A stretch of DNA of 64,000 nucleotides from Trachythela sp. YZ-2020 (GCA_016169945.1 JADLSH010000367.1:5670501-5734500); one strand, 5' to 3'. Shown: positions 42,856-53,080, numbered from the stretch's first letter. Made by a program: numbers and translations. The notes: generated by a model not told the origin, from the letters alone.

Positions 42856-43198
42856 TTAGTTGGAGGTAAAGTATATATCCTTCGGGATTACGTAATATCC
42901 CTTCCTTAGGAGTGTGCGGTCTTTTTCGCAACACGGCCTCGTAGATTCTCTCTTCAGGAATTTTTTTTCAGCGTCAATTTTCAATTCTTTTTTCATCTCT
43001 TCGATAAGTTGTTCATTATAATATAGTTTAATAATTTCTTCTTCAATCCATGGATAGTATATATACGCTGTTTTTTCATCTTTTGCTCTTTTTGTCAACG
43101 CGTCACTAACTCGAGCAAATTCTTCCGTATAATAGGAGTTTTTACGTTTAAAATCAAATGTCGAAGTCGGTCGATTATTTTCTCATCTGTCATATCGT
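42856..43198 (-). pseudogene. Right-arm duplicated gene, copy 2, frameshifted
   Basis: Segments TKRAKDEKTAYIYYPWIEEE and IIKLYYNEQLIEEMKKELK are clearly homologous to copy 1, but the start is in another frame (DEKIIDRLRHL near 43180) and the end shifts near 42968. Compared with copy 1 it has diverged strongly at protein level, so the duplication is not recent. Confidence 0.55.
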
Positions 43199-43528
43199 CG
43201 TTATGCTGTCATTACCAAATTTTACACGATTATTTACAATACCCAATGGACGTTGATCCAGAATATTTTTGTTCGTAATAATCGTCCAATACCTTCCGCG
43301 ACAATATCCGATTTTTATTTTTCTATATTTACTCTTGTAGCAATGATAATATATTTTAGAAAACACCATTATCGATTGTAACTTAGGACCGCTCGTCGTA
43401 TAACGTATGTCGTCGTACGTATCTACCACTTTATATATAGCGTTGTCGTTTCTTTCTACGCATAAATCATTATAGTCAATTTTACCTCTCATAGGAAATC
43501 TATCCTTTTTATCAAAAAACGTATTCAT
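43190..43528 (-). CDS. Unknown protein, 112 aa, intact
   Basis: Starts NTFFDKKDRFPMRGKIDYND, ends GIVNNRVKFGNDSITTI. A truncated relative of its C-terminal part occurs at 42534-42660. The basic, Tyr/Arg-rich sequence shows no known domain. Overlaps the start of copy 2 by a few bases. Confidence 0.5.
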   Translation of the reverse strand: MNTFFDKKDRFPMRGKIDYNDLCVERNDNAIYKVVDTYDDIRYTTSGPKLQSIMVFSKIYYHCYKSKYRKIKIGYCRGRYWTIITNKNILDQRPLGIVNNRVKFGNDSITTI

Positions 43529-43529
43529 T

Positions 43530-43844
43530 TTTCTAAAAATCGTATCGTGTCTTCAACTTCTTTTTTTTGTTCGATTATTTTGAAACGCCATTCGTCCTTA
43601 GCCATCGCTTCTTTTTTATATTGTAAATTTTCTAAAAACGCTTCTTTAAAAAATCATCACTTTCAGAATAAAACATTTTCCCACTTGTTTTATCAATATA
43701 ATAATAATAATCGTGATCTATTTTTTCACCGTATTCATCCACATGTCGTAATGGTCCGACACGTGTTATGTCAATTTTTATTTTTTAATTTTTTATTTGA
43801 CACGCTTCTTCCTCGTCTTGATTCCACAACGTTCTTTTAGACAT
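43530..43844 (-). pseudogene. Unknown protein gene with stop and frameshift
   Basis: ATG 43844 opens SKRTLWNQDEEEACQIKN, then a stop near 43787. The downstream frame (DITRVGPLRHVDEYGEKIDH then YYYYIDKTSGKMF) continues to a frame change near 43630 and ends shortly before the next gene. The start overlaps the stop of 43837-43965. No family is recognised. Confidence 0.45.
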
Positions 43845-43965
43845 TTTGTAGAGTAATAAACGGTGATAAACATGTGTGTTCGTTATGTACAAACTCGTTT
43901 GCTATTATCCAAATATGATGGTCGGGAAATGTTTCGTACATAATATTAACCATTTGTTCGACCAT
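43837..43965 (-). CDS. Small protein, possible third member of the RDIFFQ family
   Basis: 42 residues, VEQMVNIMYETFPDHHIWII at the start. The pattern V-x-x-M-x-x-x-F-P-x-x-x-x-I-I resembles the C-terminal block AVVCMNEFFPSYSKTIIV of the gene at 44074. It would be a truncated paralogue. Overlaps the next gene. Confidence 0.35.
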   Translation of the reverse strand: MVEQMVNIMYETFPDHHIWIIANEFVHNEHTCLSPFITLQNV

Positions 43966-44073
43966 GTAATATTTTTTTTATTAAAACACATGCGACATGG
44001 ATCGTGGTAGAAGTAACCACCTTTTCACATATTTTAAAATCCTTACTAAAAGTAAGGATTCTTACAAACGTTA

Positions 44074-44487
44074 GTGAAATCTTTGACGTGCTACGTAACC
44101 GGCAATATCGTCGAAATCTTAAACAAATCTTATGGAGGAAAAAAAAGGAGATTCTTTTTTAAATTTATAAATAAACAAGAAGAAGATAAAAGACAAAAAA
44201 CACATCAAGAACAAGATCGTGATATATTTTTTCAAGAAACATTTTTTAATAATGTTAATGGCGTCGAAGAAGATAATAAAGAACGTCATAAAAGAGCTGT
44301 AATGGAACGTAGAATAAATTATATATTCATCAAAAATTTCAGAAACTGTTTAAAAGTATATGTTGAATATAACGATTATCAAACGGAGAACTATGCTGTT
44401 GTCTGTATGAACGAATTTTTTCCTAGCTATAGTAAAACTATAATAGTAAAAACACAAATAGAAAATATAATAAAACCGCAAGAATAA
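44074..44487 (+). CDS. RDIFFQ-family protein, intact copy (137 aa)
   Basis: The last gene of the element, ending 24 bp before the inferred right border. Blocks in order: GGKKRRFFFKFINKQEED, RDIFFQETFFNN, CLKVYVEYNDYQTENYAVVC, MNEFFPSYSKTIIV. Only this member of the family is free of breaks. Function is unknown. The multicopy state in the right arm resembles virus gene families that arise by recurrent duplication. Confidence 0.5.
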   Translation: MKSLTCYVTGNIVEILNKSYGGKKRRFFFKFINKQEEDKRQKTHQEQDRDIFFQETFFNNVNGVEEDNKERHKRAVMERRINYIFIKNFRNCLKVYVEYNDYQTENYAVVCMNEFFPSYSKTIIVKTQIENIIKPQE

Positions 44488-44495
44488 AAAAAATA

Positions 44496-44517
44496 GGTAC
44501 GCTAAGCGTACATGTAT
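44496..44517 (-). repeat. Inferred right end of the Maverick-type element with target duplication
   Basis: GGTACGCTAAGCGTAC (44496-44511) contains a perfect 15-nt palindrome and, inverted, matches the left end in AGCGTACC. The following ATGTAT (44512-44517) equals the 6-mer at 7320-7325. Confidence 0.5.
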
Positions 44518-44689
44518 CTGCTCATAGTGATCCCACTGTAGTCATGAAGGAATAATATTCTACAATTCTATTTGGCCCTAAATTGTATAAGTTAAACATA
44601 TATTTTGTACAAAAACATACACTTCATTCAACCAGTAACTTGTAAAGAATAAGAGATGATATTTAACCAATTAATTGGCAGTAGCCTAC

Positions 44690-44775
44690 CACTGACAAGT
44701 AAATCGTCTGGCATTAGACAAAGTAAAATACTAATAAAAGTAGGGTACATCTGGGCTTGCCAGCTAATGGGTTAA
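44690..44775 (+). repeat. Dispersed repeat, copy 2
   Basis: Matches 3827-3885 around CACTGACAAGT and continues to GCCAGCTAATGGGTTAA, a probable TTAA-flanked terminus. Confidence 0.5.
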
Positions 44776-46532
44776 AATAATATATTTTTATAAATATCAC
44801 AAAAATATATATCATACACAGTAGAACAAGGTTTTCATATTAATTGTTAAATGGGGTTCACGATTTACAGTATCACTATGCCAGACAGTTTAGAACATAT
44901 GACAAATAAAATGGCTGATATAAATTTCACTAGCAGAGACTATTTCCATAACACAACAAAGATTTTATTTAATTTTATGATGTCATTTGCTGAAACATGT
45001 TAGGTTCACAATCTTCTCGATAGTCCATAATATACTACAATCAGGTATGTGACAAAAATTGTAGATGCATGGATGTTGTCAGAATGCCAGGTGTCCCTAA
45101 CACACCCTTGCACAGTTTCAAAAGCCTTTTTAAACACATTGATACACGACTTCAACATGTGGTATTCAGGGATGGAGGAACACAAATGAACTATTTATTC
45201 CACATGGATGTGTTAGCAAATAGGTCATATTATTGAAGTCTATTCATCAGTAGCAAATGTTAACTATGTTGAAAATCAGGAGTATAATTTGACACATGTA
45301 TATAGTCTGTGAATAGAATGTATAAAGTATATATAAACACAGCATATCAGATCCATACATTGGCTAGAATTGACTAGTCAAAGCTGCAGTGTTCCGTGTT
45401 TGTTTGTTCACGCTACAATACAAATATGAGAGTGATGTGTAAAGTACAGGCAAATGATTGCTTGAAAAGACATTAAATATAAGCGATTTAGTAATTTAGA
45501 GGAGAATTTGCCTAGGGATATGAATTTCTATTATGAAATTATAAGTATGTGATTGTGACACCGTCTGCAATAAATGTCATGCCAAAAGGAGTATTGTACA
45601 GTCTTATCTTTTACCGTCTTAACTATTATATACTATAACAAGACTATATTTGTACACAATATTTTATTTAAAGAAATGTGACCACTATAAAATGTGGAAT
45701 TGCTAAATCTGAAATTAAAATGTGGGATTAGCTAGTATTCATGGTAGTCAAATATACTTTAGCATTGAGAACTTATGTGCATAAACAAGATGCTATATTT
45801 TACAATTTACGCGTCAATGTTATATTAATATGTTGTAGTATTTCTTTATAATTATACCTTGATCTTCGTCCTTCGATAGTTCGACTGTTCACTGTTTCAC
45901 TGTTTAGTTTTCCTTCAGAAATAGAACCACTAAATTTAAAGCATTCTTTCCGGTTTATCCATAGGTCTATCTTCGTATTTCCACGTTTTTATATTCGTTT
46001 TTTATATGAATTAACGACATTTTGTCAATCGCCATGTTGAATTTTAAGGTCTAACCTGCGAACAGGCAAAATTGAATGATGTAATGGCCTTGGAGAACAT
46101 TACGTCATTGCATTGTAAGCCACTTGCTGATTGGTTATCAATTTAAATAAGCTCGTCGCTGAATGGCTATAAGCTAACAGCTAACAGCTAACAGCACGAT
46201 GGCAATATATCTGCTTCGCAGATACAAAAAGCATTGGTATTGTATTCATGATCTTTGGCAAAGTATAAATGAAGAATCTTTTTGTAATCCTAATTTTTGG
46301 AATCAAAAAATATATCAACAGGAATCTAACCTGTTATTTTTAATAAAAGTGCAACAGAATATATATATATTATTATGCAAATCTTTTACGATTTGCTTAC
46401 CAAAAATTACTCGCTTAGATAGATAGATAGATGTAGAACAACGAACGAAATCAGAATCTTGAAATCAACACACGCACGTACATTATATATATAACAATAT
46501 TTTTTAAAAAACCATTAATAAATATATATGTA
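44776..46532. other. Intergenic, no supported gene
   Basis: Ordinary AT-rich host-like DNA. A (CTAACAG)3 run lies at about 46172-46194 and a GATA microsatellite at about 46417-46432. The frame 46199-46426 shows no domain. Confidence 0.5.
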
Positions 46533-49330
46533 CCGGGTGGGGCAAAAAAAAGTACGACTGTTTGATTTAGTATAACTTAAAAACTAAAAGAGTTATTACA
46601 CTTAAACAAGTTTCTTTGCATTCTGCGATGTCTAACTTAAATTTTGATATATGCCATGTGCATTTTTATGCAATATTGACTGAGATAGCTGCGTTTAAAC
46701 TTGACTAAACACTTTTGGAACTGTCGAGAATTAGCTAAAAACGACCTATTAAACTAATTTGATAACCGTTACCATTTTATCGTAAGTATTATTTAAATGA
46801 AGTGAAGTTGAAGTTAGAAATGTTTCTTGAATAGATATGCTCTTTTATTCTAACATTTGACCTTCTATAACTTCAACTTCACTTCATTGAAACGAATACT
46901 TGCGTAAAATGCTAATGGTTATCAAATTATTTAATAGGCCATTTTTAGCTAATTCTCGACACTTCCAAAAATGTTTACTCAAGTTTAAACGCAGCTATCT
47001 CGGTCAATATTGCATGGAAATACACATGGCACATATCAAAATTTAAGTTAGACATCGCTGAATGCAAAGCAACTTGTTTAAGTGTAATAGCTCTTTTAGT
47101 TATTAAGTTATACTAAATCAAACAGTCGTACTTTTTTTTGCCCCAACCGGTATATATATATAACATTCTTTACAGAAGTTGTTATATTTAAGCGGTTACG
47201 GACACATACACAGTTTCCTGCCACTTGGATATCTGTATTTTATTGCCAATAACAGAACCGCAACAGATATAAAGAAACACAAATGAAGAAAAGATGTGTT
47301 ATGCAGATGTGAATTATCTAGTGTGTTAGCTGGTCAGGGTGGTGTTTTTTATAATCATCATGTTGATCAGTTCCTACACTATTTAAAAAAATCAAAAAGA
47401 AGAAAACCATCTCAACAAAACACAAGTGAAGACAGATGAAGTTTTTTTCTAGTGTGTGAACTTAGTTTCACAACACTACACACTTAGTGTTGTGTAAGCT
47501 TTAGTTCGCTACACTATTTAAAATAAAATCAAAAAAGAAAACACATGTGTAGTTAAAAGATGGTTTCATTTTTTATAATAGATCAGTTGAATCCATTCTC
47601 TTATCTTATACAAATGTTAAACGAAGGAAAAAGGAAGAATGTATAGAAAACAAAAACGTATAGTTTTCATCTGATCATATTTTTACAATAGTTCAGTTGA
47701 ATGCCATTCTTATCTTATAAAAATGTACGTCAACAAGAATGTAACTTGTTTTTTTCATAGAAAAAGCAACAGCGACGTTTTTTTAGGCAAATATCCAATT
47801 CGCCTTTTTTAAAATTGGCTAGAAAAAATTCATAATTTGCAAGAAACACTACCAAAGAAGAAACACATCGGTGCGTTATGATTTGAGAACCCCAAGTGTC
47901 AAATATTTATACCCCAACACAAAACACGTACGCGTCACATAAAACGTCAACAAGAATTTAAACTTGCTTACGTTTTAAAAAGGAAAAAACGGGTTAGATT
48001 CCCGTTAGTATAATACAAATCATAGAAAAAATTTTATTAACGATTTTTCAAAAAAATTTAAAATTATGATATAAAAACGTTTTTAAAAAATCGCTAATTA
48101 AGCACTAATGAGTAGTAAAAAACGACGCGAGCTGCTAATTAAACAAAAATTCTTATCGTTATTACATTTTTATCGTTTATAAATAATAAACATTTACAAT
48201 CTGTGGACATCATGGTCCTCGAGCTTGTGCACCAAATATGTATTTTTCTCACAATCTTCAATTTTTCTAGGGGTGTATAAACACCTCAACAAAACATATT
48301 CACTGTTGTGTCTTGAAAAAGAAACGGGTTAGATTCCTGTTAATATATACAAAAAACATTTTTATAAAACAAAATTTTTTAAAAATTATATATATAACAC
48401 GATTTATTCTACATCACATTTCTGTATTGTATCGTGGATATTATGTTCCGGAATCCTGCCACCTTTTCAAAGTAACAATTTTTTCATGGGTTAACACACC
48501 CAATCAAATATATTTACTGTTGTGTCTTTTGAAAAAAAGAAACGGGTTAGATTCCTGTTAATATATACAATTAAAAAATTATTTTTAAAAAAACTTTACT
48601 ATATAACACGCTTTTTGTATACGTGTTCGTTGTACTTGTTCATCATCCACGCTGAACTACCTCTTCCTCTCTTCCTGCTGTCGATTAACGCATTATTTTT
48701 TTCAGGGGTTTAAGGTGGTACACCACAACAAATTATTATTTTCTTAAAAATGGCTATTTCAATAATTTTTTTGCCCAGAACTATTCCTCTGATCAAATGA
48801 TGACCAATGACACAGTTTTCAAAATTATGATTGCCATGGTTACCAATATAATTACCCTCAGCAGTCAAAGAATGGTGTCTCGATAAAAACGATTACAAGA
48901 CAACCAAACATGACAAATCTTCAAAAATGGTAAAAATAGAAACCAATATATGACGTGTATGCTGTGAACTAGGATCTTTAAAAAATATTGAGTTTTAGTT
49001 ATTTTTTTCTGAAGGAGTTGTCGCATATATTTTTATGTCTTTTCGGTGGGTAGGTGGATGTCGTTGCTATGGTGGTTACTACGGGACAAAATTTCAAACA
49101 AGCTGCTATTTTCCACTATTTACCCATTTTCCGCCAAACAAATAGAAAAATTAACACCAGAAAACGAAAAATGGATCATTAACGATGCATAATATGGCTA
49201 ATTTCAAAATAGGATTTTCCTTTAAAATTTTGTAGTGTACCCCCTTAACACCCCGCTACACAAATATTCTCGCTGTTCCGCGTACCTTTTTTTGTAAAAA
49301 GGAAAAATGAGTTAGATTTCTGTAATAAAA
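46310..49330. repeat. Series of small hairpin motifs with loop TTAGATT and related repeats
   Basis: ACGGGTTAGATTCCCGT-type hairpins occur at about 47990, 48319 and 48540 (loop TTAGATT, stem 5-6 bp, with CCTGT variant ends), a degenerate one near 49307, and reverse-orientation relatives (AACAGGAATCTAACCTGTT near 46318, and CAAGAATGTAACTTG near 47748). The last three forward copies sit in diverged units of about 220 bp or longer containing CACTGTTGTGTCTT. Function unknown. Confidence 0.6.
46533..47150. mobile_element. Foldback (MITE-like) element, 618 bp, TA-flanked
   Basis: The two halves are near-perfect inverted copies, with about 290-bp arms that meet near 46840. Termini are CCGG(G/T)TGGGGC and inverse, flanked by TA on each side, which points to a Tc1/mariner-type cut site. 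No transposase is inside. Confidence 0.85.
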
Positions 49331-49340
49331 ATCATTAGAA
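47151..49340. other. Intergenic, tandem-like A+T-rich repeats only
   Basis: Besides the hairpin units there are duplicated blocks (CTACACTATTTAAA near 47372 and 47512) and a stretch at 48710-49250 that ends GTAGTGTACCCCCTTAA and reads as a separate old insertion. No protein-coding sequence is supported. Confidence 0.45.
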
Positions 49341-49359
49341 AACTATATGTTAGTCAAAA

Positions 49360-49545
49360 AACCGGAACCATATGCCAGTCTCCAGTCCAAATTTATATGA
49401 ATCCAGTTTTCTGATTCCAGGTTATTAATTGGTTTTTGAAAAGTGTTATATAAACCAGGACTCGGGAAACTAGATTCATATTTTCTCAGACTGGAATCTG
49501 GAATATGGTTCTGCTGGAACCATATTCCAGCCTCCAATTCAAAAT
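49360..49545. repeat. Imperfect inverted repeat around AACCATAT
   Basis: GGAACCATATGCCAG-like and CTGGAATATGGTTC-like segments alternate in both orientations, for example near 49363, 49500 and 49515. This is a small foldback cluster of unknown class. Confidence 0.5.
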
Positions 49546-49807
49546 GAAAATATAAAAAAATAAAATTTAAAAAAAAAAAAAAAATTATCATTGTTTGTCA
49601 GACTGGAAGCTGTTCCATTAATATAAAATAAAATAAAAAATTTCGTACGAAAAATCTTCATAAAAATCATTTTATCAAAAATACATGTCGTATTGCGCAT
49701 GCGCACATCACGCACGTCCCACGTTCCTTACCACCATCTTGCACACATATAAACCACGACGCGCTCTCCAACACTTCAGTCGGCTCAACCAAGGCTCTGG
49801 GTGCTTC

Positions 49808-49872
49808 GTGTAGACTCACGCGCGTACCCAATACCCCCACGCGCACACCCAATACCCCCACGCGCACACACA
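49808..49872 (+). repeat. Short tandem repeat, about 20-bp unit
   Basis: CCAATACCCCCACGCGCAC occurs in about three adjacent units. G+C-rich in otherwise AT-rich DNA. Confidence 0.75.
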
Positions 49873-50161
49873 AACACGATCATTTATTAATTATTAAATA
49901 ATTTTTACACTAAAAACACCGTGGCAGATCAAATTACACACTACGCTCATAATACAATCTAAAACAAACGGCGATCAAGAAGCTTGGCAGCCATTTTGAA
50001 TACCAATTTGCTCTCAGCTCCCCCCGTCCGTAGAGACCTGTTTTTGATGAGTCAGCACTTTTTTTCGCTACTATTGCACAATAATTACTATATTTTATTA
50101 GGCGTTTGAAAAATGATGTCCAATCCCCACAAAAAAAGTTGACAAATACACTAATACTACT

Positions 50162-50233
50162 CGGCTTGCACGGGAGTCGAATCCGTGACCTCTCGAACCC
50201 AAAGCGAGAATCATACCACTAGACCAGCAAGCC
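50162..50233 (-). tRNA. tRNA-Pro (TGG), slightly degenerate
   Basis: Cloverleaf is readable with anticodon TGG. The anticodon stem has one mismatch at its loop end and the discriminator is G rather than C, so activity is uncertain. Confidence 0.65.
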
Positions 50234-50365
50234 ATTACTTTACGAATTTCTTTAAACATTCCATTCGGTGATTATTTAATATTTACCCCTGCGACAGGAA
50301 CATATAATTTGGAATATATTTTTCCAATTTTTTAAAAGCAAATACAAATTGCGCTTTCCAATGTT

Positions 50366-50437
50366 GCTGTGATCGTAAAGTGGTTAGTACATTGCGTTGT
50401 GGCCGCAATAACCCATTTTCGAATCCTGGTCACGGCA
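50366..50437 (+). pseudogene. tRNA-His (GTG)-type, T-stem damaged
   Basis: Good acceptor (GCTGTGA/TCACGGC) and anticodon stem, anticodon GTG. The 5' T-stem reads CCATT instead of the complement of CCTGG. Confidence 0.6.
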
Positions 50438-50624
50438 GTTATTCCATTTTGAGGAAAGTTGAATTTGAACCAAATATTCTTGTTGTCTATCTTTTGACTT
50501 GGTTACTTTGTTTTGAAGGTGAGAACAGGTTTTGTTGAGGCCGATAGGACCATCATCCTTTACTTGACATGCAGCCTGATGCAAGTTTCACAATGATATT
50601 CTCGGGGAATCATGTGCGAATTCC

Positions 50625-50697
50625 GTTCTTGTGGGAAACCGTTAAAGCGTTCGGCTGTTAACCGAACGTTGATTGTTCGAATCCACCCAGCAAGAAG
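50625..50697 (+). pseudogene. Divergent tRNA-Asn-like copy
   Basis: Intact anticodon arm (TTCGGCTGTTAACCGAA). D-arm and T-stem do not pair. Acceptor pairs at six of seven positions (GTTCTTG/CAAGAA). Confidence 0.6.
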
Positions 50698-50870
50698 CTT
50701 GACTATATATTTTTAATAACCTTTTGTGTAAGAAGAAACTTTTCAAGCTGAAATGTTTACGAAATTCCAGGTAAAAAAGGCTTACAGTATGTTTTGGAAC
50801 GTTTCTTAAAGAATCAAAATATTCTCCAAATTTCAAGCAGACGTACAAGTGGAAAAAGATACCTCAATGT

Positions 50871-50942
50871 GGGCTTGCACGGGAATCGAAACCGTGACCT
50901 CTGGCACCCAAAGCGAGAATCATACCACTAGACCAGAAAGCC
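50871..50942 (-). pseudogene. tRNA-Pro (TGG), degenerate
   Basis: Mismatches in the acceptor (AAAGCC end), anticodon stem and T-loop. Confidence 0.6.
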
Positions 50943-51078
50943 GATGTATTTCTAATTATCGTGCAGGCAGTCTCTCTGGATTCAATTATTCTATATTTCC
51001 AGCTGCAACAAGTATATAACTTGTGTTAAATTTTCGAATATTCCCTAAAACAGAATAAAAATTGCTACTTTCTTTGTT

Positions 51079-51150
51079 TTTCTGGTCGTACAGTTGTTAG
51101 TACTTTGCGTTGTGGCCGCAACAACACTGATTCAAATCCTGGTCATGCCA
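51079..51150 (+). pseudogene. tRNA-His-derived, acceptor lost (His-B type)
   Basis: Anticodon GTG present. The 5' acceptor strand reads TTTCTGG and cannot pair. B-box changed to GATTCAAATCC. Confidence 0.7.
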
Positions 51151-51328
51151 GTTATTCCATTTTGAGGAAATTGAATTTTAGCCAAATAATCTTTTTGTAT
51201 ATCTTATGTCCAGGTTATTTTGTCTTTGAAGTTGATGAGTTTGGTTGCAGCCGATAGTACCATCATTATTTACTTGACAAGCAAGTTTCACTAAGACATT
51301 CTCGAAAAATGAAAATTACACGAATGCT

Positions 51329-51334
51329 GTCTCT

Positions 51335-51378
<44 letters not shown>

Positions 51379-51402
51379 ATGGTTCGAATCCATCCAGGGA
51401 CG
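51329..51402 (+). tRNA. tRNA-Asn (GTT)
   Basis: 74 nt. Acceptor GTCTCTG/CAGGGAC pairs fully (one G-T), anticodon GTT in TTCGGCTGTTAACCGAA, B-box GGTTCGAATCC, discriminator G. Intact. Found in the older part of the array. Confidence 0.9.
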
Positions 51403-51516
51403 TGCTTCACTACGCTATAAAAAAAAGTCTTACAGTATACCCCATAGTGTTTTTAAGAAAACAAAATGTTAATAGAATTTCGAGCAGCTGCTCAAGTGGA
51501 AAAGTATTCTAAATAC

Positions 51517-51587
51517 GGGCTTGCACGGGAATCGAAGCCGTGACCTCTCGCACCCTAAGCGAGAATCATACCACTGACCAGCAAGCC
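51517..51587 (-). pseudogene. tRNA-Pro (AGG), one-base deletion in D-loop
   Basis: Anticodon AGG. CCACTGACCA replaces CCACTAGACCA, shortening the D-arm, and the T-stem closing pair is altered. Confidence 0.6.
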
Positions 51588-51719
51588 ATTACTTCACGAA
51601 TTTCTTTAAACATTCCATTCGGAGATTATTTAATATTTACCACTGCGACAGGAACATATAATTTGGAATATATTTTTCCAATGTTTTAAAAGCAAATACA
51701 AATTGCGCATTCCAATGTT

Positions 51720-51791
51720 GCAGTGATCGTACAGTGGTTAGTACATTCCGTTGTGGCCGCAATAACCCAGGTTCGAATCCTGGTCACGGCA
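51720..51791 (+). pseudogene. tRNA-His-type (GTG), acceptor and anticodon-stem mismatches
   Basis: GCAGTGA against TCACGGC, and ATTCCG at the 5' anticodon stem. T-arm CCCAGGTTCGAATCCTGG is correct. Confidence 0.65.
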
Positions 51792-51978
51792 GTTATTCCA
51801 TTTTGAGGAAAGTTGAATTTGAACCGAATATTCTTGTTCTCTATCTTTTGATTTGGTTACTTTGTTTTGAAGGTGAGAATAGGTTTGGTTGAGGCTGATA
51901 GGACTATAATTCATTACTTGAGATGCAGCCTGATGCAAGTTTCACAATGATATTCTCGGGAAATCATGTGCGAATTCC

Positions 51979-52051
51979 GTCCTTGTGGGAAACGATTAAA
52001 GCATTCGGCTGTTAACCGAACGTTGATTGGTCGAATCCGCCCAGCAAGAAG
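51979..52051 (+). pseudogene. Divergent tRNA-Asn-like copy
   Basis: Anticodon arm kept, G to T change in the B-box (GGTCGAATCC) and broken D-arm. Confidence 0.6.
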
Positions 52052-52221
52052 CTTGACTGTATTTTTTAATAATCTTTTGTGTGAGAAGAAATTTTGCAAG
52101 CTGAAATGTTAACGAAATTCCAGGTAAAAAGGCGTACAATATGTTTTGGAGCGTTTCTTAAAGAATCAAAATATTCTCGAAATTTCAAGCAGACGTACAA
52201 GTGGGAAAAGAACCTCAATGT

Positions 52222-52292
52222 GGGCTTGCACGGGAATCCAACCGTGACCTCTCGCACCCAAAGAGAGAATCACACCACTAGACCAGCAAACC
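52222..52292 (-). pseudogene. tRNA-Pro (TGG), degenerate
   Basis: Several substitutions (AAGAGAGAATCACACC, GCAAACC end, shortened T-loop). Confidence 0.65.
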
Positions 52293-52428
52293 GATGAATT
52301 TCTAATTATCGTGCGGGCTGTCTCTCTGGATTCAATTATTCTATATTTCCAGCTGCAACAAGTATATAACTTGTGTTAAATTTTCGAATATTCTCTAAAA
52401 CAGAATAAAAATTGCTACTTTCTTTGTT

Positions 52429-52500
52429 TTTCTGGTCGTAGAGTTGTTAGTACTTTGCGTTGTGGCCGCAATAACTCTGATTCAAATTCTGGTCACGGGA
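52429..52500 (+). pseudogene. His-B type copy
   Basis: Acceptor not paired. B-box GATTCAAATTC differs at several positions from the consensus. Confidence 0.7.
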
Positions 52501-52691
52501 GTCATTCCATTTTGAGGAAATTGAATTTGACCCAAATAATCTTTCTGTATATCTTATCTCCTGGTTATTTTGTCTTTGAAGTTGATAATGAATTTGGGTG
52601 CTGCCGATAGTACCATCATTATTTACTTGACAAGCAAGCTGCAGCACCCTGCACCAAGACATTATCGGAAAATGAAGATTTAGCGAATGCC

Positions 52692-52697
52692 TTCTCT

Positions 52698-52741
<44 letters not shown>

Positions 52742-52765
52742 ATGGTTCGAATCCATCCAGGGACG
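52692..52765 (+). tRNA. tRNA-Asn (GTT), G1 changed to T
   Basis: Otherwise identical to the intact copies. The first acceptor pair is lost, so function is uncertain. Confidence 0.75.
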
Positions 52766-52878
52766 TGCTTCACTACGTTTTAACAAAAATTCTTACAGTA
52801 TACCCTATAGTGTTTTTAAGAAAACAAAATGTTAATAGAATTTCAAGCAACCGTTCAAGTCGAAAGTCTTCTAAATAT

Positions 52879-52949
52879 GGGCTTGCGCGGGAATCGAACC
52901 GTGACCTCTCGCAGCCTAAACGAGAATCATACCACTAGACCAGCAAGCC
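52879..52949 (-). pseudogene. tRNA-Pro (AGG), degenerate
   Basis: Shortened by one base with substitutions in T-arm and anticodon stem (GCAGCCTAAACGAG). Confidence 0.6.
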
Positions 52950-53080
52950 ATTACTTTACGAATTTCTTAAACATTCCATTCGGTGATTATTTAATATTTA
53001 CCCCTGCGACAGGAACATATAATTTGGAATATATTTTTCCAATGTTTTAAAAGCAAATACAAATGGCACTTTCCAATGAT

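Larger units (their letters stand above)
42230..43330 (-). repeat. Tandem duplication of a two-gene segment
   Basis: Unit 1 (about 42230-42662) and unit 2 (about 42880-43330) align along their length, for example GATTATTTACAATACCC in both at about 42563 and 43220 and CGTAGATT/CATAGATT near the ends of the downstream gene. Copy 1 keeps an intact downstream gene and a truncated upstream gene. Copy 2 shows the reverse state. Confidence 0.75.
7326..44511 (+). mobile_element. Maverick/Polinton-type (adintovirus-like) integrated element, about 37 kb
   Basis: The set of genes defines it: integrase (19338), minor capsid/penton-like protein (20337), pVI/pX-like protein (25952), major capsid protein (26210), adenain-like protease (29074), packaging ATPase (30637, minus) and family B DNA polymerase (31348, minus). 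Structural genes run rightward and the replication/packaging genes leftward. The base composition is markedly AT-rich across the element. About 7 kb of its length is later insertions (15140-16652, about 22117-25910, 29639-30560, 39277-40315), so the ancestral element was near 30 kb, still large for a Polinton. Nearly all core genes are broken. It is probably an old, inactivated endogenous virus copy. Confidence 0.85.

Noticed and set aside
46199..46426. 75-aa frame starting AIYLLRRYKKHWYC
   Set aside because: Spans hairpin repeats (AACAGG...CCTGTT and GCAAAT...ATTTGC), so it is better explained as repeat sequence.
51309..51512. Many 60-98-aa open frames through the tRNA array (for example those containing WRNRLARSAVNRK or TSRTLSENHTTRP)
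   Set aside because: They are translations of tRNA genes and spacers. Their conservation follows from the DNA repeat.
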